From positions 1 through 47,684 of the forward strand of contig CATNCP010000022.1 of the NCBI GenBank assembly GCA_950096615.1: 47,684 nucleotides of DNA, written 5' to 3'. The position numbers and the translations under genes were made by a program. This DNA is from an uncultured Kangiella sp. (GTDB taxonomy: Bacteria; Pseudomonadota; Gammaproteobacteria; Enterobacterales; Kangiellaceae). Numbering within the stretch: position 1 is the first letter of the stretch; each line of letters begins with the position of its first letter. The notes below the pieces were generated by a model. That model saw only the letters and a program-made list of their open reading frames with translations, was not told the DNA's origin and ran no database searches. Shown in pieces: positions 16,419 through 25,036 of the stretch.

Positions 16419-16703
16419 CTATGCTAGTTGAGGCGGGGCGCGTCCGTAGAAAGGACGGATGCTGCGCACAAAGACCGTACTGCTATTATGAGTGGCACTC
16501 TCTGTGCTAATCTCGAGTGGTTGTGGAATTGTTAATTGATGCGGAGCTGTATGAAGCTGGTTTCCGGCATGATGTAAACAAAAAGTACACTCGGGTAGAT
16601 CGGTTGCATCCTGGTGAATAGGTGAAAATGCATGCGACACGCTAAGCAAAGCCATGCTTAGCAAGGCAGCTATCATAATAATGTGACGTAACATTTTATT
16701 CAT
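16419..16703 (-). CDS. DUF2946-like small secreted protein
   Basis: This 94-residue protein has a hydrophobic N-terminus (HIIMIAALLSMALLSVSHAF, a signal peptide). The mature part includes PECTFCLHHAGNQLHTAPH, a Cys-x-x-Cys next to several His, and a C-terminal basic FYGRAPPQLA. Such DUF2946-like proteins commonly sit beside metal TonB-dependent receptors, and their Cys/His cluster could bind metal. It is 122 bases upstream of the receptor on the same strand. The family name is from memory of the Cys/His and PP-terminal pattern. The function is unknown. Confidence 0.6.
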   Translation of the reverse strand: MNKMLRHIIMIAALLSMALLSVSHAFSPIHQDATDLPECTFCLHHAGNQLHTAPHQLTIPQPLEISTESATHNSSTVFVRSIRPFYGRAPPQLA

Positions 16704-16762
16704 AGTGTATTCACGCAGCTCTTTATTAAAGAGTTAATGCAAAGTCCATAATGGATGTTTAA

Positions 16763-16795
16763 GAAGTAATTGGCGCTAAATGGTCAAATTACTTC
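16763..16795. promoter_or_regulatory. Nine-base inverted repeat in a divergent promoter region
   Basis: GAAGTAATT and AATTACTTC are separated by 15 bases, in the 217-base gap between the divergent DUF2946-like and ThrE genes. The spacing suits an operator for a dimeric regulator controlling either gene. The cognate regulator is unknown. Confidence 0.35.
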
Positions 16796-16920
16796 AAGTT
16801 TGCAATGCTATTCCATTAAAAAGTAAGATGCAATCTATACGCTGTAGATATTTGTAACAGAGTTTCTCCCGTATTATCGAAAACAACTATAAATAATTAA
16901 TTCATAAGGAAAAAGCTGCT

Positions 16921-18258
16921 ATGGCCGACGATTTGCCGATTTCGATAGCCGAGCGTCGATTGGACAATGTGCCGAACTATCCGGATCGCCACGAACCTGT
17001 GGGATTTATGCTGCGATTGGTTAAAGCACTGCATACGTATGGTGTGCCCAGTTATGAACTGGAGCGTTTGATGACCAATGTGGCAGACCAGTTGGGCTAT
17101 GGTTTACAGGCTACCGTGGTGCCCACCAGTATTACCATGACGTTTATTCAGGACGAAGATAAGCCAAGAACTTATGTTATTCGCTCGAATTCGGGTGAAG
17201 TGAATGTGGACAAGCTAAGCCGCACGATCGATGTGGCTTATGCAGTGATTAATGATGAAATCACAACCGAGCAAGGCGCAAAGGAACTAACGGAAATCAC
17301 CAATTCAGCACCACTACATAGCAAGTCCTGGATGATTCTTTGCTTTATGTTGGTATCGACAGCTATTTGCCGAATTTTCGGTGGTGGCATCCCTGAAATT
17401 ATTACAGCGTCAGTAACCGGGTTAGTGGTTGGCGTGTTCGTCAATGTGGGCGGCCTACGCTCAGAAACCGTGTCGAACTTGATGCCAGCGTTATCAGCTT
17501 TTTTAGCGACGCTAATATCTTTTGGCTTTAATTATTGGATAGGACTGAGTTCGACCTATATTCCTGTGGTATCGGGAATTATTGTGTTGGTGCCTGGCAT
17601 GATGCTAACCATCGCTATGGCTGAACTGGCGACCCAGAATTTGGTATCAGGCACTGCACGGCTACTCGGCTCAGTGGTAATTTTTATCCAGATGATTTTT
17701 GGCGTGGCGATTGGTGCACAATTAGCAGCTTTGTTTTTTGGAGAGGCTTCAATCACAACCATGATTGACCATCAGCTGCCACGATGGACCGTTTGGATTG
17801 CGATTTTAGTCAGCTCATGGTCATTGATGATGCTATTCCAAGTTAGAAGTCGGCATTTGCCGTGGATAGTTATCACGACGGCCTCATCGTTTTTTGTGTC
17901 GCGTTGGGCCGGGGGAGAATTAGGCGCAGCTACTGGCGCTTTCTTTGGGGCCTTAACGGTGGGTGTTTTTGCAAATCTTGCCTACCGAATCAAGCAAGTG
18001 CCCACTGCAGCGGTGATGATGCCCGGATTTATTATTTTGGTTCCTGGCAGTGTTGGCTTTAGAAGTCTGACCGAGATTTTGGATCATAATATCATCGGAG
18101 GACTGGAGTCGGCCTTTAATATGATTATTGTGGGTATTTCATTGATTACAGGCTTGTTGATATCGTCCATCGCGACGTTGCCCAAGCCTAAAATCAAAAC
18201 AGAGCCCTTGGAAGTCGAAGCGACAGCAACAAAAATTGTTGAGAAAGATGATGAGTAA
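16921..18258 (+). CDS. ThrE-family threonine/serine exporter
   Basis: This 445-residue protein is a single-chain ThrE-type exporter. The soluble N-terminal domain (to about residue 130) has FMLRLVKALHTYGVPSYELE, a typical ThrE segment. Around ten membrane helices follow, with two copies of the internal signature: VSGIIVLVPGMMLT and MMPGFIILVPGSVGFR. It probably exports threonine and serine using the proton gradient. AAGGAAAA is upstream of ATG 16921. The C-terminal 20 residues are acidic and charged. The next gene begins inside its 3' end. Confidence 0.82.
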   Translation: MADDLPISIAERRLDNVPNYPDRHEPVGFMLRLVKALHTYGVPSYELERLMTNVADQLGYGLQATVVPTSITMTFIQDEDKPRTYVIRSNSGEVNVDKLSRTIDVAYAVINDEITTEQGAKELTEITNSAPLHSKSWMILCFMLVSTAICRIFGGGIPEIITASVTGLVVGVFVNVGGLRSETVSNLMPALSAFLATLISFGFNYWIGLSSTYIPVVSGIIVLVPGMMLTIAMAELATQNLVSGTARLLGSVVIFIQMIFGVAIGAQLAALFFGEASITTMIDHQLPRWTVWIAILVSSWSLMMLFQVRSRHLPWIVITTASSFFVSRWAGGELGAATGAFFGALTVGVFANLAYRIKQVPTAAVMMPGFIILVPGSVGFRSLTEILDHNIIGGLESAFNMIIVGISLITGLLISSIATLPKPKIKTEPLEVEATATKIVEKDDE

Positions 18259-18742
18259 TTCCATGTGGCGCCTGATCATTGCTTTTTGTTTGCTGATTAC
18301 GACGACTTCATGCGGTCAAGCGAATGACGCTGGTTACCAGCTGGTTTATGTTCAAGATGGCGATAGCGCCGTTCTGTGCTGTGATAAAGGCAAGAAATTT
18401 ACCGTGAGATTGCTCGATATCGATGCCCCTGAAAGACATCAGCCTTACGCCGAAGACTCTAAAGCAACATTGAAGCAGTTGTTACAGGGAGAATCGCTGG
18501 TTCTACGAGGCGCAAAAAGGGATCGTTATGGTCGTCGCTTGGCGATCATAGAAGTCAATGGCGAGAGTATTAATGATAAGATGGTTGAGTCGGGCGCAGC
18601 TTGGGTTTGGAAATACAGCAAAAGTAAGCGCATGAGAGCATTACAACAAGCCGCCAAAGAGTCCGGCGAAGGTTTATGGGCTTTGCCAGAAGCGCAGCGA
18701 CAAGACCCTTGGGAATGGCGCCAGAGTCACCCTAGGAAATAA
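18248..18742 (+). CDS. Staphylococcal-nuclease-like lipoprotein (thermonuclease family)
   Basis: This protein of about 164 residues carries the SNase fold. DGDSAVL begins the domain and RLLDIDAPE gives the first catalytic Arg and Glu with a metal Asp. RDRYGRR contains the second catalytic Arg, and GAAWVWKYSK and the C-terminal GLWALPEAQRQDPWEWR are typical of bacterial members. It hydrolyses DNA or RNA with calcium. The N-terminus is a signal peptide with lipobox-like TTTSC, so it is secreted and perhaps lipid-anchored. I chose ATG 18248; the frame stays open further upstream to a TTG. It overlaps ThrE by 11 bases. Confidence 0.82.
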   Translation: MMSNSMWRLIIAFCLLITTTSCGQANDAGYQLVYVQDGDSAVLCCDKGKKFTVRLLDIDAPERHQPYAEDSKATLKQLLQGESLVLRGAKRDRYGRRLAIIEVNGESINDKMVESGAAWVWKYSKSKRMRALQQAAKESGEGLWALPEAQRQDPWEWRQSHPRK

Positions 18743-18774
18743 TGGTAGAAGCACAGTAATGTTGGAGTATCAAG

Positions 18775-19656
18775 ATGTCTAATGAAACGATCGACCGAGT
18801 GGCTTTAGTCGGCGGTACCCATGGTAACGAATTGACCGGCATCTACTTGCTCAATAAGTATCGCCAATTCCCTAAACTTCTGGGTCAACATAGTTTTGAG
18901 GTGGAGTTATTTACCGCTAATCATGAAGCTCACCGCGCTAACAGACGATATATCGACCGAGACCTGAACCGTAGTTTTAGACAAGCTGACCTTGATGATG
19001 ATTCCTTGTTTGGGCATGAAAATGAACTGGCCAAGCAAATCAATCAAAAGCTTGGGCCTAAGGGTAGTAGCCGAACAGACATGATCATTGATCTGCATAC
19101 TTCGACTGCGCCAATGGGGATTAACCTTGTTTTAACCAAAACCGATACCTTTCACTTGATGCTGGCGGACTATGTGCAGCAACGGATGGATGATGTTTCG
19201 ATTACTTTAGAGAAATTACCGGACCATCATTTCTTGATGTCGGTTGCCCCACAGCATGTATTGGTTGAGATTGGAGCTACGGCGCAAGGCCAATTACGAC
19301 AGGATGTGTTTGATAAAACCGAGCAAACCACCCAGCTTATCTTTAAGTTCTTGAACGAATACAACAACCATCAGTTACCTCAACCCTCTGAGTGTATCGA
19401 TGTGTTTGAATACTTCGATGTTATGTTCCTGCCCACTGATGTTAATGGGGATATTGCCGGAATGGTGCATCAAGATATCCAAGATCGTGACTTCACCTTG
19501 CTGCGCTCTGGTGAACCTATGTTTACGCTACTCAATGGCGATGACGTTATTTACGACGGTGAAGATTGTTATATCAGCTTTATCAACGAAGCTGCCTATT
19601 ATGATGAGAAGAAAGCCTTCGCCATGTCGAGAAAGAAAACGTTTCATATTGGATAG
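18775..19656 (+). CDS. Aspartoacylase / succinylglutamate-desuccinylase-family enzyme
   Basis: This 293-residue zinc carboxypeptidase-like hydrolase has GGTHGNE near the N-terminus (zinc ligands His 16 and Glu 19). NRRYIDRDLNRSF is the substrate-binding Arg-Asn-Arg region and IIDLHTST holds the third zinc ligand, a His at about residue 108. The later VEIGATAQG region holds the catalytic Glu. It fits the aspartoacylase branch, which releases acetate from N-acetyl-aspartate or related N-acyl amino acids. The size is right for the family. It stands alone after the nuclease gene. Confidence 0.82.
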   Translation: MSNETIDRVALVGGTHGNELTGIYLLNKYRQFPKLLGQHSFEVELFTANHEAHRANRRYIDRDLNRSFRQADLDDDSLFGHENELAKQINQKLGPKGSSRTDMIIDLHTSTAPMGINLVLTKTDTFHLMLADYVQQRMDDVSITLEKLPDHHFLMSVAPQHVLVEIGATAQGQLRQDVFDKTEQTTQLIFKFLNEYNNHQLPQPSECIDVFEYFDVMFLPTDVNGDIAGMVHQDIQDRDFTLLRSGEPMFTLLNGDDVIYDGEDCYISFINEAAYYDEKKAFAMSRKKTFHIG

Positions 19657-19719
19657 TTTGATTCACTTTTACAGTGTTTATGAGTGCAATCGCGCTTAAG
19701 TTATTAAAATTAATAAAGC

Positions 19720-19917
19720 AAAAAAAACCGCCCAAAGGGCGGTATAGCGTGAAGAGACCTATGATAGCAGTATTATTATTGTTGGAATTTGGTTTCGCTG
19801 TGTCAGCACTTGTAGGGTAAGCGGGGCTTTCCGATTTACGCTACTTTACGGCACTGGATGAGCACAGCGAATTTTTTAGCAGGGTAGTGATTATTTTGTT
19901 CTCTGCCCTGACCTTGA
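19720..19917 (-). ncRNA. Candidate Fur-controlled small RNA (RyhB/PrrF-like in logic)
   Basis: The 414-base gap 19657-20070 has an intrinsic terminator whose T-run lies only on the minus strand, although both flanking genes run rightward. About 185 bases upstream of it, on the minus strand, is a good sigma-70 promoter (TTGCAT, 17 bases, TATGAT) with a Fur-like box over its -35. The predicted transcript is about 197 nt, has no ATG between 19741 and 19920 on the minus strand, and contains a GTAG..GTAA / TTAC..CTAC hairpin. Fur-repressed, terminator-ended orphan RNAs are the pattern of RyhB and PrrF. I see no sequence match to either; the call rests on architecture. Confidence 0.55.
19727..19743 (-). 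terminator. Intrinsic terminator, minus strand
   Basis: ACCGCCC and GGGCGGT form a perfect seven-bp stem with a three-base loop. On the minus strand it is followed by at least seven T. The plus side has no T-run, so it does not suit the plus-strand gene ending at 19656. It instead fits a leftward small RNA. Confidence 0.8.
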
Positions 19918-19922
19918 AACAA

Positions 19923-19963
19923 ATCATACCGATAACATTTCTCAAATGCAAACGATTATCATT
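19923..19963 (-). promoter_or_regulatory. Sigma-70 promoter with overlapping Fur-like box
   Basis: Read on the minus strand, TTGCAT (19951-19946) and TATGAT (19928-19923) are 17 bases apart. The Fur-like sequence AATGATAATCGTTTGCATTT occupies 19963-19944 and covers the -35 hexamer. The first half matches the classical TGATAAT half-site fully and the second half only partly. Confidence 0.55.
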
Positions 19964-20070
19964 AAAATTTAATGGAAAGTTGAAAAAAGTGAGACCCGCA
20001 TCAATATTTAGTCTTATGACACCGCTTAAAAGAGTTAAATCACTGAGTGAAATGCTCGAGGTAAGGTTCT

Positions 20071-20934
20071 ATGACACAGAAAAAGATACAAGGTATTTAT
20101 AAAGCACCACAAGGTCACTGGGTCGGCGACGGGTTTCCAGTGCGCTCTCTATTTTCTTACCATTCGAAAGGTCAGCAAATTAGCCCGTTCTTATTGCTGG
20201 ATCATGCAGGGCCTGCGACTTTCGAGCCGAGCAATACGCCGCGGGGCGTTGGCGAACATCCGCATCGTGGGTTTGAAACTGTGACTATTGTGTATCAAGG
20301 AGAGGTGTCTCACCGTGACTCGACCGGCGAAGGTGGCACTATCTTTCCCGGCGATGTGCAGTGGATGACCGCTGGGGGCGGTATTTTGCATGACGAATTC
20401 CATTCGCAAAACTTTACCGAGCGCGGCGGAGTGATGGAAATGGCACAGTTATGGGTGAATCTTCCGGCAGAGCACAAAATGGTTGAGCCGGGTTATCAGG
20501 CCATTAAAGCTAGTGATATCCCGACCGCTTCGTTAGACGGAGGTGATTTGCGGTTAATAGCTGGTCAGTATCAGGGGATGGAAGGTCCTGCGGAAACCTA
20601 TTCACCGTTGAATGTGTGGGACTTAAGCATGACTACGAATAACCAGCAAACCTTATCTATGCCAGCTGGCTGGAATACGATAGTTGTGGTCTTAAAAGGG
20701 GCCGTAAACATTAATCAGCGAAGTGTGGAAGTTAACGATACGGTAATTTTTGATCCTGAGCACACTGAGCTATTGATTGAAGCAGAAGCCGACAGCACAT
20801 TATTGGTTTTAAGTGGAGAGCCATTGAATGAGCCAGTGGTTGGTGCTGGGCCTTTCGTCATGAATAGCCAGGAAGAAATCATGCAAGCTTTTGATGATTT
20901 TAAGCGTGGTAAGTTTGGGGAAAGTTTAAACTAG
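20071..20934 (+). CDS. Pirin-family cupin protein
   Basis: This 287-residue protein has the bicupin pirin fold. The N-terminal metal-binding cupin motif is visible as GEHPHRGFETVTIVYQGEVSHRDS followed by GDVQWMTAGGGILHDE, giving three His and one Glu as iron ligands. The C-terminal cupin is degenerate, as usual. Bacterial pirins bind iron; some act as quercetinases or modulate central metabolism. AGGTAAGG lies before the ATG. The candidate Fur box at 19944-19963 lies 107 bases upstream but points at the small RNA rather than this gene. Confidence 0.87.
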   Translation: MTQKKIQGIYKAPQGHWVGDGFPVRSLFSYHSKGQQISPFLLLDHAGPATFEPSNTPRGVGEHPHRGFETVTIVYQGEVSHRDSTGEGGTIFPGDVQWMTAGGGILHDEFHSQNFTERGGVMEMAQLWVNLPAEHKMVEPGYQAIKASDIPTASLDGGDLRLIAGQYQGMEGPAETYSPLNVWDLSMTTNNQQTLSMPAGWNTIVVVLKGAVNINQRSVEVNDTVIFDPEHTELLIEAEADSTLLVLSGEPLNEPVVGAGPFVMNSQEEIMQAFDDFKRGKFGESLN

Positions 20935-20940
20935 AGTGAG

Positions 20941-20966
20941 TAAGGTCTGGCGTAAACCAGACCTTA
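20941..20966. terminator. Hairpin between convergent pirin and slipin genes
   Basis: TAAGGTCTGG pairs perfectly with CCAGACCTTA around a six-base loop. It lies between the two stop codons. No long T-run follows on either strand, but the stem is strong. Confidence 0.6.
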
Positions 20967-20971
20967 TTGAG

Positions 20972-21712
20972 TTACTTCCTCATAAAGTTCTTCATGAAGT
21001 CTATGGGGAGTGGGAACACTATGGTGTTACTGTTTTCGCCCGCAAGACCCGATAAGGTTTGCAGGTACCGTAATTGAATGGCTTCCTCTTGTTGCGACAA
21101 TACTTTTGCTGCTTCGAGCAGTTTCTCAGAAGCCTCCATTTCACCACGTGCATGAATGACCTTAGCCCGACGAGCACGCTCTGCTTCAGCTTGCTGCGCA
21201 ATGGCCCGAATCATACTTTCGTTTAAATCCACATGCTTGATTTCGACGTTGGCAACTTTAATACCCCATGCGTCCGTTTGATTATCCAAAATAGACTGGA
21301 TGTCAGTATTCAGCTGCTCTCGTGAAGCGAGCATTTCATCGAGTTCGTGCTGACCGAGCACTGAGCGCAATGTGGTTTGAGCCAGCTGACTGGTGGCGTC
21401 ATAATAATGCTCAACATTGATAATCGCTTTTTGCGGATCAATAACTCTAAAGTAGACAACGGCATTGACTTCCACTGAAACGTTATCGAGCGAAATAACG
21501 TCCTGGGTTGGAACATCCATGACCACGGTTCTGAGATCGACGCGGACAATTTGTTGTACAAAAGGGATGAGGATAATTAGACCGGGGCCTTTGACCTTCC
21601 AAAAGCGACCCAGCATGAAAATGACCCCCCGCTCGTATTCGCGAAGAATCTTAAACATGCTAGCCAATAGTAAAACAACTACGGCTAGAATGATTGGATA
21701 TAAAATGTTCAT
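20972..21712 (-). CDS. Slipin (stomatin/SPFH family), partner of NfeD
   Basis: This 246-residue protein has one N-terminal membrane helix followed by the SPFH/band-7 domain. The stomatin signature [13 protein letters not shown] is clear, and [17 protein letters not shown] plus [14 protein letters not shown] follow. A Glu/Ala-rich coiled-coil ([20 protein letters not shown]) ends in a short hydrophobic tail. It forms oligomers in membranes and organises microdomains. The membrane protease-like NfeD gene lies 35 bases upstream on the same strand, the usual stomatin-NfeD pairing. Confidence 0.87.
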   Translation of the reverse strand: MNILYPIILAVVVLLLASMFKILREYERGVIFMLGRFWKVKGPGLIILIPFVQQIVRVDLRTVVMDVPTQDVISLDNVSVEVNAVVYFRVIDPQKAIINVEHYYDATSQLAQTTLRSVLGQHELDEMLASREQLNTDIQSILDNQTDAWGIKVANVEIKHVDLNESMIRAIAQQAEAERARRAKVIHARGEMEASEKLLEAAKVLSQQEEAIQLRYLQTLSGLAGENSNTIVFPLPIDFMKNFMRK

Positions 21713-21747
21713 AATAAATCCTTCTATAATTGGTTAATAAAGTCGCA

Positions 21748-23136
21748 CTAGATGCGGTCGTCTGACAGTGGCTCGACCGTTAACTCAAGATCATTGACGG
21801 CAATAACTTTAACCTGTTGCCCTGCGGTTAACGGCTGATCACTATGAGCTTTCCAACTTTCGCCACAGATATGAACCCAGCCTTCGCCGTTAAAGTCTTG
21901 TTTGACGACACCAACTTCGCTGAGTAATTCTTCTCGACCACTGACCACCGGTTGTTGCTTAGAGCGGATCGCTAGACTGAGTACAAAACTAAGCAAGATG
22001 ACCGTAATAATGGTGACGCTAATGAGTATAGGGAGCGCGACGGCAATACCGGTTTCCGGCTCGTTAAATAGTAGGAAGGAGCCGAAGAGAAAGGCAATAA
22101 TGCCGCCGACACCTAATATGCCAAAGCTGGGCGCAAAGGCCTCAACCACCAGTAATGCGATGCCTAAAACTAATAAGCCTGCGGCGACATAGTTGATAGG
22201 AAGAATTTGTAGCGCGTAAAAAGCCAGTAACAAACAGATAGCACCAATCACGCCGGGCACAAATGTACCGGGATTATACCCTTCGAAAATAAGGCCATAG
22301 ATTCCAATGAGCAGCAGAATGTAGGCAATATTGGGATCGCTAATAATACTCAAAAGCTGCATCTGCCATGTGGGCTCAACTGTGACAATACTCATATCGC
22401 TTGTATCGAGTTGTGTTTGGCCTGAAGGCAGGCGTACCGTTCGCTGATGGATGCGTTGAAGTAGTTGCTGAGGACTATCGGCAATTAAATCAATCACACC
22501 AATTTCGAGTGCTTCTTTTGAGGTTAAACTTTCACCCTCGCGTACGGCGTTTTTGACCCAATCGATATTTCGGTCATGGTAAGCCGCTAATCCGCGTAGA
22601 TATGCCTCTGCATCATTGATGATTTTCTTGTGCATGGCATTTTGATTGCTGCTTGACGGTTGAGCCTGCTCTTTACCTTCTTTGTTTTGATCATCTTTTT
22701 TATCGGAGGAAGACGGATCAGGCATGCCGCCAATAGAAACAGGCGTAGCAGCACCAAGATTGGTGGCGGGAGCCATTGAGGAAACATGGCTGGCATACAA
22801 GATATAAGTTCCAGCGCTAGCAGCTCGAGAGCCTGGAGGATAAACGTAAGTAGCGACAGGAATGTCAGACGCTAAAATTTGTCGAATGATGTCGCGCATG
22901 GCTAAATCCAGTCCACCCGGAGTATCCATCTGAATAATGATCAGATCATAGTTCTCTTCAGAAGCTGATTGAATGTTAGAAACGAGATAATGTGCTGTGC
23001 CGGGATTAACGGAACCATCGAGTTTGAGGAGCTTTGCTTGGGAAGGAGGGGTGTCTTGATTTTGAGAGGCACTAATTACTGGCCACGCGAAAGCCAAAAG
23101 CGCGATATAAAAGAATGTCCTCATAATATGCTGCAT
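21748..23136 (-). CDS. Long-form NfeD membrane serine protease
   Basis: This 462-residue protein has a signal peptide, then a ClpP/crotonase-like protease domain (about 35-230). GGLDLAMRDIIRQIL is the substrate-groove region and SRAASAGTYILYAS holds the catalytic Ser. A Lys in the AMHKKIINDAEAY helix is the likely base of a Ser-Lys dyad. Several membrane helices (about 265-400) and a C-terminal OB-fold NfeD domain (about 405-460) follow. An unusual Asp/Lys/Ser-rich insertion (PDPSSSDKKDDQNKEGKEQ) interrupts the protease domain. The protease clips the tail of its stomatin partner in studied homologues. It is probably co-transcribed with the slipin. Confidence 0.87.
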   Translation of the reverse strand: MQHIMRTFFYIALLAFAWPVISASQNQDTPPSQAKLLKLDGSVNPGTAHYLVSNIQSASEENYDLIIIQMDTPGGLDLAMRDIIRQILASDIPVATYVYPPGSRAASAGTYILYASHVSSMAPATNLGAATPVSIGGMPDPSSSDKKDDQNKEGKEQAQPSSSNQNAMHKKIINDAEAYLRGLAAYHDRNIDWVKNAVREGESLTSKEALEIGVIDLIADSPQQLLQRIHQRTVRLPSGQTQLDTSDMSIVTVEPTWQMQLLSIISDPNIAYILLLIGIYGLIFEGYNPGTFVPGVIGAICLLLAFYALQILPINYVAAGLLVLGIALLVVEAFAPSFGILGVGGIIAFLFGSFLLFNEPETGIAVALPILISVTIITVILLSFVLSLAIRSKQQPVVSGREELLSEVGVVKQDFNGEGWVHICGESWKAHSDQPLTAGQQVKVIAVNDLELTVEPLSDDRI

Positions 23137-23265
23137 AGAAAAATCCCTCTACTCAGCTAGGCTCGAATTTAGCCGAAGCCAACACCTCTAATGTAGCGCG
23201 AATACTGAAGGATTACAAAAAGGTAATAAGTAAAAAGGGTGCGGAAGAAAAGAACAGCGATAAAA

Positions 23266-23293
23266 AAAGCCCGACTATTTCTAGTCAGGCTTT
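23266..23293 (-). terminator. Original tRNA-Phe terminator, now beyond attL
   Basis: AAAGCC-GACTA pairs with TAGTC-GGCTTT, one internal mismatch, with a seven-T run on the minus strand (23262-23268). It lies just past the tRNA 3' remnant in the leftward direction, so it probably terminated tRNA-Phe before the element was inserted. Confidence 0.75.
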
Positions 23294-23301
23294 CTTAATA
23301 A

Positions 23302-23350
23302 TGGTGGCCCGGGGCAGAATTGAACTGCCGACACAAGGATTTTCAATCCT
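23302..23350 (-). repeat. attL: 49-bp copy of the tRNA-Phe 3' part
   Basis: Identical to 32137-32185, covering the CCA end, T arm and the anticodon stem-loop region of tRNA-Phe. It lacks the D arm and 5' acceptor strand, so it is not a functional tRNA. Confidence 0.92.
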
Positions 23351-23466
23351 AATTTACGAGTTTTATTGAGCTCTATGAAACTCTATTTCTCTATATAAAT
23401 CAAATAAATACTTGATATATGGCTATTTTTCGATCTATAGTGATTTCCATTGATTTCTACCTCGCC

Positions 23467-23486
23467 GGTAGCCCAGAGGTAGCCCA
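23467..23486 (+). repeat. Left arm-type integrase site candidates
   Basis: GGTAGCCCA occurs twice with an 11-bp period (23467-23475 and 23478-23486), just before the integrase gene. The same tandem pair occurs near attR. One helical turn of spacing and placement at both ends suit binding by the integrase N-terminal arm domain. Confidence 0.65.
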
Positions 23487-23546
23487 GGATTTTAAGTGAA
23501 AGATTTAAGGCCTCTTTCACCTATTAAGTTAAGGCGATTAATAACA

Positions 23547-24803
23547 ATGGAAACAACCTTCAGTTTCAGCAAATCAAAGCTGCTTAAAATTCAACTTCCC
23601 GAATCCGGAAGGGTGACCTACAAAGATAGTGAAGTGAAAGGTCTTCAATTGCGAGTGTCGTATACCGGTACTAAATCCTTTTTAGTTTATAAAAAGCTCA
23701 ACGGTAAACCCAAGCGAGTTACTTTAGGGCAGTTTCCATCTATGACTGTGGAGCATGCCAGAAAAAATGCTCAACAAGAAATAGCCAAAATGTTTGATGG
23801 CATAGATCCAAACCAGGCCAAGAAGGCGAAACGGAACAGGGGTGTGACTTTATCCCAATGCTTAGAAGACTACTTTCTGGTCCATAGGAGATTAGCGGAG
23901 AGTACCAAGCTGGATTATAGATCAGTAATTAAAAACAATATGTCTGAATGGATGAACCGTCCTCTATTGGATATTAAGCGAAATGATGTTGCGGCAAAGT
24001 TCAGACATATGAGCGCTGACAAGCCAGCTACTGCTAACAAGTGTATGCGGGTTTTAAGGGCTTTATTTAACTTTGCTCATGGAGAATATGAAGATGATAT
24101 GGGTAATCCAATGATATTGGACAACCCAGTAACAAGGATAAGCCATAACAGAGAGTGGAATAAGGTAGAGCGCCGGCAAGGGATTTTAAAGCCAAATGAC
24201 ATTAAACCTTGGTGGGCTGCCATCGATCGCATGGTCGAGGCAGAGCCATCACAGCATGATACGGCTGGGACCTTAGCTGATTACCTAAGATTTGTTCTTT
24301 GTACCGGTATGCGTCGAATGGAAGCCGCAACTATTAGATGGGAAAACATAGATTTTAGAAATGATTGCATGACAGTGGTTAGGACCAAGAATAAAAAGCC
24401 ACTAACGCTTCCAATAACGTCATATATCAAAGAAATGTTAAAAAGACGGCAAGCCGAGAAAGTTAGCGAGTATGTATTTAATGGCAGAGGAACCGCACAC
24501 CTAAAGGACCCAAAGAAAGCATTTGACCGTGTTGGGGAGATTTGTGGAATAAGAGTCACGGCTCATGATTTAAGAAGAACATTTATCAGCATAGCGGAAA
24601 GTCTTGATATATCACCCTACGCAGTTAAGAAATTAGTTAATCACTCAATGGGGGGCGACGTCACGGCGGGTTATATCGTCTGGGATGTTGAACGTTTAAG
24701 AGCTCCCATCGAGAAAATAAATGAATATATTTTAAAACAGGCTGGAGCTATTGAGACAGCGCCAGTCGTATCACTTGAAAACAAAAGGAAGAAGACAATA
24801 TGA
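23547..24803 (+). CDS. int: Tyrosine-recombinase integrase, P4 type
   Basis: This protein of about 418 residues has an arm-binding N-terminal domain (DSEVKGLQLRVSYTGTKSF), a helical core-binding domain and a catalytic domain. The active-site residues are present: Arg in CTGMRRMEA, His-x-x-Arg in AHDLRRTFI, His in VNHSMGG and the Tyr nucleophile in TAGYIVWD. It integrates the element at tRNA-Phe. I chose ATG 23547 because METTFSFSKSKLLKIQLPESG matches the usual family start; an in-frame GTG at 23496 has a fair AGGA site and would add 17 residues. The next gene overlaps its stop by four bases. Confidence 0.9.
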   Translation: METTFSFSKSKLLKIQLPESGRVTYKDSEVKGLQLRVSYTGTKSFLVYKKLNGKPKRVTLGQFPSMTVEHARKNAQQEIAKMFDGIDPNQAKKAKRNRGVTLSQCLEDYFLVHRRLAESTKLDYRSVIKNNMSEWMNRPLLDIKRNDVAAKFRHMSADKPATANKCMRVLRALFNFAHGEYEDDMGNPMILDNPVTRISHNREWNKVERRQGILKPNDIKPWWAAIDRMVEAEPSQHDTAGTLADYLRFVLCTGMRRMEAATIRWENIDFRNDCMTVVRTKNKKPLTLPITSYIKEMLKRRQAEKVSEYVFNGRGTAHLKDPKKAFDRVGEICGIRVTAHDLRRTFISIAESLDISPYAVKKLVNHSMGGDVTAGYIVWDVERLRAPIEKINEYILKQAGAIETAPVVSLENKRKKTI

Positions 24804-25030
24804 ACAATGCAGAACTAAAAACTCAACTTGATTCAATAGCAAAAGAATTACTAGATTACCATTCGCTAGTGAATGCCCTAAAAGATATAGGTGACCAAGC
24901 TACTAAAGGAAATGGTGAAATAACTACTAGTGATTGGGCCCCACGAGCTGATGCATTACATAAGGGAGCAAATGAAAGCTTTTCAAAAATCTACGAGAAG
25001 ATAGAATCTATTGAAGATAAATTAAATTAG
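24800..25030 (+). CDS. Hypothetical 76-residue element protein
   Basis: This small acidic, all-helical protein overlaps the integrase stop codon by four bases (ATGA), so its translation is coupled to the integrase. It has no Cys, signal peptide or membrane segment, and its C-terminus (SFSKIYEKIESIEDKLN) looks like a short coiled coil. Such a partner could modulate integration or excision, but I recognise no family. Confidence 0.55.
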   Translation: MNNAELKTQLDSIAKELLDYHSLVNALKDIGDQATKGNGEITTSDWAPRADALHKGANESFSKIYEKIESIEDKLN

Positions 25031-25036
25031 CAGTTG

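Noticed and set aside
19887-20102. 71-residue plus-strand open frame
   Set aside because: It overlaps the start of the pirin gene and the Fur-like promoter region, and its composition does not look like protein.
23302-23377. Second tRNA-Phe gene at the left end of the island
   Set aside because: Only the 3' 49 bases match; the D arm and 5' acceptor strand are missing, so it is an attachment-site remnant.
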